Shown here: in pieces, positions 7,927 to 15,495 of the stretch
Layout of the letters: every line of letters begins with the position of its first letter
Position numbering within the stretch: position 1 is the stretch's first letter
NCBI GenBank assembly: GCA_946479335.1
Contig: CAMLFP010000097.1
Coordinates: forward strand, 1 to 15,495
Direction of reading: 5' to 3'
DNA from: an uncultured Archangium sp.
GTDB taxonomy: Bacteria > Myxococcota > Myxococcia > Myxococcales > Myxococcaceae
Length of the DNA stretch: 15,495 bases
Notes under the pieces: generated by a model
The model's database searches: none
Told to the model about the DNA's origin: nothing
The model's input: only the letters and a program-made list of their open reading frames with translations
Program-made: the position numbers and the translations under genes

Positions 7927-10839
7927 GTGGCTATAGATTCAGAAACCGTCGTTCAACTCGTGAGTACCGCCGGCCGGTTGGTCGGCATTCAAGAACTGCT
8001 GCGCGTGGGCGGGTTCCACCCCGGCGAGCAGACCGCGTTGAAGCGGTTGTTGAGGGAGCTGGTGAAGGAAGGGCGACTCACGCGGGACGGCAAGCGCTTC
8101 GGCGTGCCCGGTGAGAAGCCGAAGCAGAAGTCGGGGCCGGCCTGGCAGGACAAGGCGAAGAAGCCCGCGGCGCTCCCGCGCTCGGCGGCAGGGCGAAAGC
8201 AGTTCAACGAGCAGCAGGTCGACCGGGTGGTGACGCGCACGCGTGGCGCGCCTCAGAAGACGGCGCCTGCGGGCAGCCGCGGCGGCAAAGTGGTGAAGGG
8301 CATCATCCACCTCCACCGGGATGGCTTCGCCTTCGTGAAGCCCATCGTGGGGCAAGACTCTGAAGACCTCTTCATTCCGCCCGACGAGGCCCGCAAGGCG
8401 CTCGACAACGATCAGGTGCTGATCGAGGTGGTGCCGGGCCGCGATGGCCGCACCATGGGCCGCGTGGTGGAGGTGCAGTCGCGCACCCGCCAGATGGTGA
8501 TCGGCACGTACATGGAAGACGGCCGCAAGGCCTGGGTCGAGCCGCGCGAGAAGGAGCTGGGCCGTATCCGCGTGCCGCCCACGCAGCTGGCGCGCCCCGG
8601 CGACTCGGTGAAGGTGAAGCTGGGCGTCGGTGACTCGATGTTCGAGGGCCCGCAGGCGCTGACCGGTGAGGTCGCGGGTTCGCTGGGCTCCACGGCCGAT
8701 CACTCGGTCGAGGTGCTGTCGGTCGCCTTCTCGAAGGGCTTCTCCGATGAGTTCCCGCCGGAGGTGATGGACGAGGCCGACGCGATCCACGTCGAGGTCT
8801 CGGAGAAGGAGGCGAAGGGCGAGAGCCGCCGCGACTTGCGCAAGCTGCCGCTGATCACCATCGACGGTGAAGACGCGCGCGACTTCGACGACGCGGTCTA
8901 CGCCGAGGCGCACAAGGGGGGCACGCGGCTGGTGGTCGCCATCGCCGACGTGTCGCACTACGTGCGGCCCGACTCCGCGCTCGACGCCGAGGCGCTGCGG
9001 CGCGCGACGTCGGTGTACCTGCCGGGGCGCGTGCTGCCGATGCTCCCCGAGCGCCTGTCGAACGGCATCTGCTCGCTCAAGCCCGACGTCGACCGGCTGT
9101 GCATGGTGGCCGACATGGTCATCGATCGCGACGGCCTCACCGTGGCCAGCGAGGTGTACCCGGCGGTCATGCGCAGCGCCGCGCGCTGTACGTACACCGA
9201 GGTGCATGAGGTGCTGGCGGGCCAGCACGTGCCCGGGCGCACCGAGTTGAAGCCGCAGTTCGAGCGGCTCTTCCAGTTGTCGAAGACGCTCAACCGCATG
9301 CGCATCGATCGCGGCGCGGTCGACTTCGATCTCCCCGAGCAGAAGGTGGAGCTCGGCGACGACGGCTTGCCGAAGCGCCTGGTGAAGCGCGAGCGCTGGG
9401 AGAGCCACCGCCTCGTCGAGGAGTGCATGCTGGCGGCCAACGAGGCCGTGGCGCGCTTCTTCCGCGAGTCGAACTTGCCGACGGTGAACCGCTTCCACGG
9501 GCCGCCCGATGACGATCGCCTCGAGATGTTCCTCACGCTGCTCGGCGCGTACGGCATCGCCCCGCCGAAGGGCGAGTTCACCAGCAAGTCGCTCAACGAG
9601 GTCTTGAAGCAGCTCGAGGGCCACCCGGAGCAGCGCGCGTTGAACCAGCTCGCGCTGCGCTCGATGGCGCAGGCCGTCTACTCGTCGCGCGAGGCGGGCC
9701 ACTACGGCCTGGGCGCGGAGGACTACCTCCACTTCACCTCGCCGATCCGCCGCTACCCCGACCTGCTGGTGCACCGGTTGCTCAAGCAGCTCTGGGCGCG
9801 CGGCAAGCGGCGCCCGTCGAACCACCAGCTCGAAGAAGAGGAGGCGCAGCTCGAGGCGCTGGCGGTGCAGAGCTCGGAGCGCGAGCGCGCGGCGATGCAG
9901 GTCGAGCGCGAGGTGAACCAGCTCTATTCGTGCCTGTTGCTCAAGGATCACCTCGGTGAAGAGCACGCGGGCACGGTGTGCGGCCTCTCGGAGAACGGCT
10001 TCTTCGTGCAGTTGGACGAGCTGCTCGTCGAGGGCTTCGTGAAGGGCGAGTCGGTCGCGCCCGACTTCGAGTTCGACCAGCCGACGTACCGCATGGTGTT
10101 CGGCAACGGGCTCACGGTGAAGGTGGGCGTGAAGTGCCGGGTGCTGATCCTCTCCATCAACATGGAGCGGAAGCAGATCGACTACCAGGTGACGTCGATC
10201 GACGGCGCCGACGTCGAGGAGCCAAAGCGCTACCGCTCGCAGGATCGCCGCAACCTCCCGGCCCCTCGGGGCGGAGGTGAGGGGCGTCGCGAGCGCCGTC
10301 ATGACACGCGCGGCGAAGGGCGTTTCTCGAAGCAGGAGCGCTTCCGCCCGGGGAATCAGCCGCGCGGCGAGTCGCGCCAGCAGCAGGGCGGGTTCCGCGA
10401 GCGTGAGCAGGCGAGAGACGTGCGCAAGCCGCGCCAGGAGCGCGACGACTCCGGCACCACGCGGCGCTTCGAAGAGAAGGCGCCGCGCCGCCCGGAAGGC
10501 AAGTCGGGCGGGCGCTTCGGCGCGAAGTCGAGCGCGCGGTTCGAGCCGAAGCCCGGCGGTCGTCACGGTGGAGGCGACTCCCGTCGCGCCGAGGAGAAGG
10601 CCGGCGGCCGCTTCGGCGACAAGCCCGCGCGCCGCCTGGAGCCGCGAGGGAGCGCCCGGAGCTTCGTGCAGGAGAAGCCACGCCGCGATCCGCCGCCTCC
10701 GCAGCCGTGGGAGCGCAAGAAGCCCGAGGACGACGAACGTCAAGAAGAGGCGGCTCCGAAGCAGGGCTTCGACCCGCGCGCCGTGCTCGATCGGCTCTGG
10801 CGTGAACGCGGCGGCGGTGGCCGCGGCGGCAAGCGCTGA
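7927..10839 (+). CDS. rnr: Ribonuclease R with long Arg/Gly-rich C-terminal tail
   Basis: A 970-residue 3'-to-5' exoribonuclease of the RNase II/R family, which degrades structured RNA in the cytoplasm. Residues ~1-65 are a winged-helix segment. A cold-shock-type domain starts near 122 (GIIHLHRDGFAFVKP). The RNB catalytic domain spans ~300-620, with the metal-binding cluster DGEDARDFDD (Asp313, Asp319, Asp321, Asp322) and the FTSPIRRYPDLLVHRLL segment. An S1 domain follows at ~677-760. Residues ~765-970 are a low-complexity Arg/Gly/Lys/Glu tail with repeated GGRFG-K units and a final RGGGGRGGKR, much longer than the E. coli tail (whole protein ~813). The GTG at 7927 follows AAAGGA by six bases; a GTG at 7810 would start within the stem-loop region and was rejected. 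It appears monocistronic. Confidence 0.96.
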   Translation: MAIDSETVVQLVSTAGRLVGIQELLRVGGFHPGEQTALKRLLRELVKEGRLTRDGKRFGVPGEKPKQKSGPAWQDKAKKPAALPRSAAGRKQFNEQQVDRVVTRTRGAPQKTAPAGSRGGKVVKGIIHLHRDGFAFVKPIVGQDSEDLFIPPDEARKALDNDQVLIEVVPGRDGRTMGRVVEVQSRTRQMVIGTYMEDGRKAWVEPREKELGRIRVPPTQLARPGDSVKVKLGVGDSMFEGPQALTGEVAGSLGSTADHSVEVLSVAFSKGFSDEFPPEVMDEADAIHVEVSEKEAKGESRRDLRKLPLITIDGEDARDFDDAVYAEAHKGGTRLVVAIADVSHYVRPDSALDAEALRRATSVYLPGRVLPMLPERLSNGICSLKPDVDRLCMVADMVIDRDGLTVASEVYPAVMRSAARCTYTEVHEVLAGQHVPGRTELKPQFERLFQLSKTLNRMRIDRGAVDFDLPEQKVELGDDGLPKRLVKRERWESHRLVEECMLAANEAVARFFRESNLPTVNRFHGPPDDDRLEMFLTLLGAYGIAPPKGEFTSKSLNEVLKQLEGHPEQRALNQLALRSMAQAVYSSREAGHYGLGAEDYLHFTSPIRRYPDLLVHRLLKQLWARGKRRPSNHQLEEEEAQLEALAVQSSERERAAMQVEREVNQLYSCLLLKDHLGEEHAGTVCGLSENGFFVQLDELLVEGFVKGESVAPDFEFDQPTYRMVFGNGLTVKVGVKCRVLILSINMERKQIDYQVTSIDGADVEEPKRYRSQDRRNLPAPRGGGEGRRERRHDTRGEGRFSKQERFRPGNQPRGESRQQQGGFREREQARDVRKPRQERDDSGTTRRFEEKAPRRPEGKSGGRFGAKSSARFEPKPGGRHGGGDSRRAEEKAGGRFGDKPARRLEPRGSARSFVQEKPRRDPPPPQPWERKKPEDDERQEEAAPKQGFDPRAVLDRLWRERGGGGRGGKR

Positions 10840-10852
10840 GCTTCCTGGGATT

Positions 10853-10912
10853 TTTCGGTGAAACCGGGGGCGCGTTCATTACATGGAGGCGCGTTCCCAC
10901 TCCTCACCGAAA
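10853..10912 (+). promoter_or_regulatory. Structured leader covering the ribosome-binding site of the DUF2911 gene
   Basis: TTTCGGTGA (10853-10861) and TCACCGAAA (10904-10912) are perfect 9-base inverted arms. Nested inside, GGGGGCGCG (10866-10874) can pair with CGCGTTCCC (10890-10898) using two G-U pairs. The right outer arm takes in the first four bases of the GAAAGG ribosome-binding site (10909-10914), so the folded RNA would hinder translation of the gene starting at 10921. A 9-base direct repeat GGCGCGTTC (10869-10877 and 10888-10896, 19-base period) lies in the same segment and could instead be a protein operator. No clear -35/-10 was found. Confidence 0.5.
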
Positions 10913-10920
10913 GGTTTCCC

Positions 10921-11745
10921 ATGAACTTCAAGATCGTCGGTCTGCTCTGTTGCCTCTCGTCACTCTCGTTCGCGGAGCTCAAGCTCCCCGCGCTGAGCCC
11001 GGAGGCGAAGGTCGTGCAGACCGCGGGCCTGACCACCATCACCGTCGACTACAGCGCGCCGGCGGTGAAGGGCCGCAAGATCTGGGGCGGGCTGGTGCCG
11101 ATGGACAAGGTGTGGCGCGCGGGCGCGAACCACTCGACGCTGATCACCTTCAGCCAGCCGGTGATGATCGGTGACAAGGACGTCGCGGCGGGCTCGTACG
11201 CGTTCTTCGCGATCCCCGGGGCGCAGTCGTGGACGTTGATCGTCAGCAAGCAGACCGACCTCTGGGGCAGCGACGGCTACAAGCCGGAGAATGACGTGGT
11301 GCGCGTGACGGCGAAGCCGCAGCCGATCCCCAACCGGGAGCGCCTCGTGTACCTGGTGACGAACTTCGACAACGCGCAGGCGCACATCGACCTCGAGTGG
11401 GAGAAGGTTCGCGTGACGCTGCCGGTGAAGCTGAAGACCGCGGAGCAGGCCACCGCGTCGATCAAGGCGCTGGATGACGTGTCGGGCCAGTACACCTCCG
11501 CGGCGCGCTACTACTTCGAGGAGAAGGACTACGCGAACACGCTCGCCTGGGCCGACAAGTCGTTGGCCGCGAAGGAGACGTGGCTGGGCTACTGGGTGAA
11601 GGCGCAGGCGCTCGCCGCGCAGAAGAAGTTCAAGGACGCGCTCCCCCTCGCGGAGAAGGCGCAGACGCTCGGTCAGCAGAACCCCGAGCGCTTCTTCTTC
11701 GCCGATGACGTGAAGAAGGCGCTGGCCGACTGGAAGGGCAAGTAA
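10921..11745 (+). CDS. DUF2911 family secreted protein
   Basis: A 274-residue protein with a signal peptide (MNFKIVGLLCCLSSLSFA). Residues ~20-165 match the DUF2911 pattern: VDYSAPAVKGRKIWGGLVP, then WRAGANHSTLITFSQPV and AAGSYAFFAIPG, with a final DLEWEKVRVTLPV strand. The C-terminal ~80 residues are helical and TPR-like (YYFEEKDYANTLAWADKSL, then KFKDALPLAEKAQTL). The family is known from Bacteroidota and myxobacteria; its function is unknown and it acts outside the cytoplasm. The ATG follows GAAAGG by six bases; the frame stays open upstream to 10858 but that extension lacks a signal peptide. It ends only 11 bases before bshC, so it probably leads the bacillithiol operon, though a role in that pathway is inference. 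Confidence 0.88.
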   Translation: MNFKIVGLLCCLSSLSFAELKLPALSPEAKVVQTAGLTTITVDYSAPAVKGRKIWGGLVPMDKVWRAGANHSTLITFSQPVMIGDKDVAAGSYAFFAIPGAQSWTLIVSKQTDLWGSDGYKPENDVVRVTAKPQPIPNRERLVYLVTNFDNAQAHIDLEWEKVRVTLPVKLKTAEQATASIKALDDVSGQYTSAARYYFEEKDYANTLAWADKSLAAKETWLGYWVKAQALAAQKKFKDALPLAEKAQTLGQQNPERFFFADDVKKALADWKGK

Positions 11746-11756
11746 CCGGAGTCGCT

Positions 11757-13298
11757 GTGTCGGCGTTCTCTGCCGCGTTCCTGGCTGGCGAAGCGCGGGC
11801 GCTCGCGCTGCTCCCCGACGACTTCCGGCACGCGACGAAGCGTGTCGAGGCCGTGCGGAGAGCCGCGTCGCGCGTCACCGCGCCGCCGGTGGTCGAAGCG
11901 CTGCGCCAGCAGGCCGCGCGCTGGGCGAGCTCTCCGCAGCGGCAGGCGTCGCTCGACGCGTTGGCTGGCGGCGCGGTCGCGGTGGTGACGGGGCAGCAGG
12001 TCGGGCTGTTCCTCGGGCCGCTGTATTCCTTCTACAAAGCAGCGAGCGCCGTGGTGACCGCGCGCGCGCTCCAGCAGGAGACCGGCGTGCGCTGCGTGCC
12101 GGTCTTCTGGCTGCAGACCGAAGATCACGACCTCGAGGAGATCGATCACCTCGAGGTGCGCCTGGCAGATGGCTCGCTGCAGCGGATCACGTTGAAGAGC
12201 CCCCACACGCCGCGCGCGTCGGTGTCGTCGGTGCGGCTGGGCGAAGGCGTGGACGCCGCGCTGCGCGAACTCGCGGACTCGCTGGGTGACGCGCCGCACG
12301 CCGACGAGGTGCTGGCGCTGTTTCGCAAGCACTACCGCCGCGACGCGACCTGGGTCGATGCCTTCGCCGGCGTGCTCTCGGAGTTGTTGCCGGAGTTGGT
12401 GCTGCTGGACCCGCGCGACGAGGCGCTCGCTGCGCAGGTGGAGGGCGTGCACGCGCGCGCATTCTCGGAGTGCGACGCGATCGCGCAGGTGTTGTTGGAG
12501 CGCCAGCGCGCGCTGGAGTCGTCAGGGTTCGACGTGCAGGTGCACGTGCGCGAGGCGTCGCCGCTGTCCTTCGTGCACCCCGATGGGCGCGATGGGCCGC
12601 GGTTTCGCGTGGAGCGCTGCGCCGAGGGTTGGCGCGTCGTCGGGAGCGCGCGGATCGTCGAGCCGGTGCACGTCAGCACCTCGGCGCTGCTGCGGCCCAT
12701 CACGCAAGATTCGTTGTTGCCCACCGCGGCGATCATCGGCGGACCGGGCGAGCTGAACTACTTCGCGCAGGTGCCTCCGCTGTACGCGCACTTCGGGTTG
12801 CCGATGCCGATGGTGATGCCGCGTGCGCGGTTCCGCGTCGTCGAGCCACGCGTCGCGAGCCTGCTGCAGAAGTTGAACCTCACGCCCGAGCAGGTGGAGG
12901 CGCCGTTCGAGACGCTGTTGGCGCGCGTGGCGCCGGTGCCTCCCGAGCTGACGCCCGAGCTGCTGGAGCGCCGGTTGCTCGACGCGATCGCCCCGGTGCT
13001 CGACGGGGTGCCGGAGTTGGAAGACGCGGTGAAGCGCACGCGTGGCACGATGGCGCGCGCGGCGAGTCGGCTCGCGGGCCGTTACGCAGCGGCCTTGCGA
13101 ACGCGCGATGAGACGCTGGTGGGCCGGGTGCGGCGGCTGCAGAGCGCGCTGTTCCCCCACGAGGAGCCGCAGGAGCGGGTGCTGGGCCTGCCGGGCTTCG
13201 CGGCGCGGTTCGGGTGCGAGCCGTTCTCGTCGATGGTGTTGCGGTCGGTGGTGCCGTTCTCGTCGTCGGTGCAGACGCTGTGGCCGGAGCCGGCATGA
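11757..13298 (+). CDS. bshC: Putative cysteine ligase BshC (bacillithiol synthesis)
   Basis: A 513-residue protein, close to the usual BshC length (B. subtilis ~540). BshC adds cysteine to glucosamine-malate in the last step of bacillithiol synthesis. Signature segments are VTGQQVGLFLGPLYSFYKAA (77-96), VPVFWLQTEDHDLEEIDH (114-131), STSALLRPITQDSLLPTAAI followed by GGPGELNYFAQ, and near the C-terminus a coiled-coil helix leading to LFPHEEPQERVL. The Rossmann-like core and the C-terminal helical region both appear intact. The start is GTG, five bases after GGAG (11748-11751). It is 11 bases downstream of the DUF2911 gene and overlaps bshA by ATGA, so BshC and BshA are probably translated together. 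Confidence 0.95.
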   Translation: MSAFSAAFLAGEARALALLPDDFRHATKRVEAVRRAASRVTAPPVVEALRQQAARWASSPQRQASLDALAGGAVAVVTGQQVGLFLGPLYSFYKAASAVVTARALQQETGVRCVPVFWLQTEDHDLEEIDHLEVRLADGSLQRITLKSPHTPRASVSSVRLGEGVDAALRELADSLGDAPHADEVLALFRKHYRRDATWVDAFAGVLSELLPELVLLDPRDEALAAQVEGVHARAFSECDAIAQVLLERQRALESSGFDVQVHVREASPLSFVHPDGRDGPRFRVERCAEGWRVVGSARIVEPVHVSTSALLRPITQDSLLPTAAIIGGPGELNYFAQVPPLYAHFGLPMPMVMPRARFRVVEPRVASLLQKLNLTPEQVEAPFETLLARVAPVPPELTPELLERRLLDAIAPVLDGVPELEDAVKRTRGTMARAASRLAGRYAAALRTRDETLVGRVRRLQSALFPHEEPQERVLGLPGFAARFGCEPFSSMVLRSVVPFSSSVQTLWPEPA

Positions 13299-14350
13299 AG
13301 ATCGGCCTGGTGTGCCACGCGAACTTCGGCGGCTCCGGGGTGATCGCCACCGAGCTCGGGCTCGCGCTCGCGGCGCGCGGGCATGAGGTGCACTTCATCA
13401 GCGGCGGGGTGCCTCCGCGGCTGACCGCGGCGCCGAACGTGACGCTGCACGAAGTCGTCGCGCCCGCGCACCCCCTGTTCCCGAACGGGGAGTTCGCCGT
13501 CGCGCTCGCGTCGCGGCTGGTGGCGTTGGGGCCGAGGCTCGACGTGCTGCACGTGCACTACGCCATCCCGCTGGCGATGAGCGCAGTGCTGGCGCGTCAG
13601 GCGTTGGGCGCGGCGGCGCCGAAGCTGGTCACCACCGTGCACGGCACCGACGTGCTGACGCTCGGCGCGGAGCCGTCGTTCGCGCCGATGGTGCGACACG
13701 CGCTTCGCGAGAGCGATCTCGTCACCGCGCCTTCACGGTTCCTCGCCGAGCGCGCGAAGGAGCTCGCGGGCCGCGAGGTCGTGCACCTGCCCAACTTCGT
13801 CGACACGGTCCGGTTTGCTCCGCCCGTGAGCGCGCCGGGGCGGGTGCTGCTGCACAACTCGAACTTCCGCGAGATCAAGCGGGTCCGCGACGCGGTCGAG
13901 ATCTTCCGCCGGGTGCGTGACGCGTCGTTGGTGTTGCTCGGCGAGGGCCCGGAGCGCGCAGCGGTGGAGGCGATGGCCGTGCCCGGCGTCGAGTTCGCGG
14001 GAGCGCAGAAGGACGTCGTGCCGTACCTGCAGCGTGCGCGCGCGTTCCTGATGCCGAGCGACATGGAGAGCTTCGGGCTCGCCGCGCTGGAGGCGATGGC
14101 CTGCGGCGTGCCGGTGATCGCGTCGAAGGTCGGCGGGCTCCCGGAGGTCGTTGAAGACGGCGTGAGCGGCTTCCTGCACCCGGTGGGCGACGTCGAGGCG
14201 ATGGCGGCGAGCGCGCGCCGGTTGCTCGATGACGACGCGCTGCACGCGCGCATGTCGGCGGCGGCGCGCGAGCGCGCGGTGACGCACTTCCAGATCACGC
14301 CAATCATCGAACGATGGGAGGCCGCGTACGCGCGGTTGCTGAAGAAATGA
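13295..14350 (+). CDS. bshA: N-acetyl-alpha-D-glucosaminyl L-malate synthase BshA
   Basis: A 351-residue GT-B glycosyltransferase (GT4 family) that joins N-acetylglucosamine from UDP-GlcNAc to L-malate, the first bacillithiol step. The N-terminal MKIGLVCHANFGGSGVIATE is the BshA form of the GT4 start. The middle has TTVHGTDV (113-120) and LPNFVDTVRF (165-174). The BshA-like HNSNFREIKRV is at 187-197. The nucleotide-sugar EX7E motif is Glu258 to Glu266 in ESFGLAALEAMACGVPVIAS. Context with bshC supports BshA over other GT4 enzymes such as MshA. The ATG overlaps the bshC stop by ATGA; an upstream in-frame start at 13214 lies inside bshC and was rejected. It is coupled in turn to the deacetylase gene by another ATGA. 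Confidence 0.94.
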   Translation: MKIGLVCHANFGGSGVIATELGLALAARGHEVHFISGGVPPRLTAAPNVTLHEVVAPAHPLFPNGEFAVALASRLVALGPRLDVLHVHYAIPLAMSAVLARQALGAAAPKLVTTVHGTDVLTLGAEPSFAPMVRHALRESDLVTAPSRFLAERAKELAGREVVHLPNFVDTVRFAPPVSAPGRVLLHNSNFREIKRVRDAVEIFRRVRDASLVLLGEGPERAAVEAMAVPGVEFAGAQKDVVPYLQRARAFLMPSDMESFGLAALEAMACGVPVIASKVGGLPEVVEDGVSGFLHPVGDVEAMAASARRLLDDDALHARMSAAARERAVTHFQITPIIERWEAAYARLLKK

Positions 14351-15495
14351 CGGGACTGATGATGAGCTTGTTGTTGGCCGCTCCGGCTCCGCAGCATGAC
14401 GGCGCGAAGCTGCTGAACGATCTGCGCCGCGTGTCGACGCTGGGCACCGCGCTGTACGTCGCCGCGCACCCCGATGACGAGAACACGAGGCTGCTGGCGT
14501 CGCTCGCCAACGAGCTGAAGTGGCGGGCCGCGTACCTCTCGTTCACGCGCGGCGAGGGCGGGCAGAACCTCATCGGCGCGGAGCTCGGGCCCTTGCTGGG
14601 CGTGATCCGCACTCAGGAGTTGCTCGCGGCCCGGCGCGTCGACGGCGCGGAGCAGTACTTCACGCGCGCGCGCGACTTCGGCTTTTCGAAGAGCGTCGAT
14701 GAGACGCTGGCGACGTGGGATCACGACCGCGTGCTGGCCGACGCGGTGTTCATCGTGCGCACGCTGCGGCCCGACGTGATCATCACGCGCTTCCCGCTGG
14801 AAGCCGGCGGGACGCACGGGCACCACACGGCGTCGGCGCGGCTCGCGCTCGAGGCGTTCCATGCCGCGGCTGATCCGAAGTTCCACCCGGAGTGGCCGGT
14901 GTGGAAGGCGAAGCGCATCGTGTGGAACGCGTGGTCTCCGGACCGGCTCGCGAAGCTGCCGGAGGGCGCCGTGCAGTGGGACTCCAGCAAGTTCAGCGCG
15001 TTGCTCGGGTATTCCTACGGCGAGCTCGCAGCGCAGAGCCGCAGCATGCACAAGAGCCAGGGCTTCGGCGCCGCGCCGGTGCACGAGGGCAGCGTCGAGA
15101 ACTTCGCGCCGCTCGCCGGTGACGCGGCGAAGCAGTCGATCTTCGAGGGCATCGACACCAGCTGGAAGCGGGTGCCGGGCGCCGAGAAACTCTCCGCGTT
15201 GCTCGACAAGGCCAACGCGGAGTTCAAGGTCGATGAGCCAGCGAAGTCGATCCCCACGTTGCTCGCGGCGCTGGAGGAACTCCGCGCGTTGCCGGCGAAC
15301 CCGTGGAAGGCGCAGAAGCTCCACGAGCTGCAGGAACTCATCGCGGGCTGCGCGGGCCTCTTCCTCGAGGCGAGTTCGCCATCGTGGAGCGTGACGCCCG
15401 GCGGCAAGGTGAAGCTGAACGTCGTCGCGCTCAACCGGTCGTCTGCGTCACTCAAGCTCGAGGCGGTGAAGGTGCTGACGGCGAACGTGAGGCCC
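14347..15495 (+). CDS. PIG-L family deacetylase, candidate BshB (runs off right edge)
   Basis: The first 383 residues of an open frame with no stop before the window ends. Residues ~35-170 are a PIG-L/LmbE zinc deacetylase domain: AHPDDE at 40-45, FTRGEGGQN at 66-74, and GTHGHH at 155-160 supplying the distal histidine. In bacillithiol synthesis BshB removes the acetyl group from GlcNAc-malate, the step between the two genes just upstream, so this is the natural bshB candidate. It is unusual because classical BshB is ~220-240 residues, while this protein passes 383 and enters a beta-rich region (SVTPGGKVKLNVVALN) like accessory domains of large secreted PIG-L proteins. The N-terminus MTGLMMSLLLAAPAPQ is only a weak, short signal-like stretch. 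The start overlaps bshA by ATGA; ATGs at 14359 and 14362 are alternatives. Confidence 0.85.
   Translation, partial: MTGLMMSLLLAAPAPQHDGAKLLNDLRRVSTLGTALYVAAHPDDENTRLLASLANELKWRAAYLSFTRGEGGQNLIGAELGPLLGVIRTQELLAARRVDGAEQYFTRARDFGFSKSVDETLATWDHDRVLADAVFIVRTLRPDVIITRFPLEAGGTHGHHTASARLALEAFHAAADPKFHPEWPVWKAKRIVWNAWSPDRLAKLPEGAVQWDSSKFSALLGYSYGELAAQSRSMHKSQGFGAAPVHEGSVENFAPLAGDAAKQSIFEGIDTSWKRVPGAEKLSALLDKANAEFKVDEPAKSIPTLLAALEELRALPANPWKAQKLHELQELIAGCAGLFLEASSPSWSVTPGGKVKLNVVALNRSSASLKLEAVKVLTANVRP

Noticed and set aside
7939..10743. A 934-codon open frame on the minus strand opposite rnr
   Set aside because: Its translation is Leu/Arg/His/Ala-rich with no family features, and the plus strand encodes a full RNase R. 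Long antisense frames are expected in GC-rich coding DNA.
13214..13294. An upstream start for BshA inside bshC
   Set aside because: The extra residues are not part of the GT4 fold, and the ATGA overlap at 13295 gives the standard BshA N-terminus.
13597..15324. A 575-codon open frame on the minus strand opposite bshA and the PIG-L gene
   Set aside because: It spans two well-supported plus-strand genes, shows no recognisable domain, and is a codon-bias shadow.

Overview
The window is a compact, gene-dense chromosomal stretch with high GC and strong G/C preference at third codon positions. GTG and TTG starts are common, as are stop/start overlaps of the GTGA and ATGA type. Gene content (a Lys/Ala-rich histone H1-like protein, DUF2911, an SPFH lipoprotein, RNase R with a long Arg/Gly tail, and a bacillithiol-type gene set) suggests a myxobacterium-like member of Myxococcota. 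That assignment is inference from style and content; no rRNA or other marker is present. No tRNA, rRNA, CRISPR array, insertion sequence or phage gene was seen, and no gene-free stretch exceeds 300 bases.

Layout. (1) Bases 1-972, minus strand: the start of an unrecognised gene that runs off the left edge, preceded by an SPFH/band-7 lipoprotein. (2) 1013-3039, plus strand: a ClpX-type zinc-finger/P-loop protein carrying an in-frame palindromic repeat, then a LipB octanoyltransferase fused to a Nudix hydrolase, joined by a GTGA overlap. (3) 5766-2963, minus strand: moeA (molybdenum cofactor), ribA (riboflavin) and an MBL-fold hydrolase whose 5' end overlaps ribA and whose 3' end overlaps the LipB-Nudix gene tail to tail. 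(4) 5872-7778, plus strand: a protein with an H1-like tail and duplicated domains, coupled by GTGA to a small outer-membrane-type barrel. (5) 7927-10839: RNase R behind a 19-bp stem-loop. (6) 10921 to the right edge: DUF2911, bshC, bshA and a PIG-L deacetylase, probably one operon, with the last three joined by ATGA overlaps.

Working together. BshA (GlcNAc-malate synthesis), a PIG-L enzyme in the BshB position, and BshC (cysteine addition) would make up the bacillithiol pathway. The deacetylase here is unusual, being long and possibly exported. The LipB-Nudix, MoeA and RibA genes form a cofactor-flavoured neighbourhood. The points most worth a second look are the atypical bshB candidate, the LipB-Nudix fusion, the repeat inside a coding sequence, and the structured leaders ahead of rnr and the DUF2911 gene.
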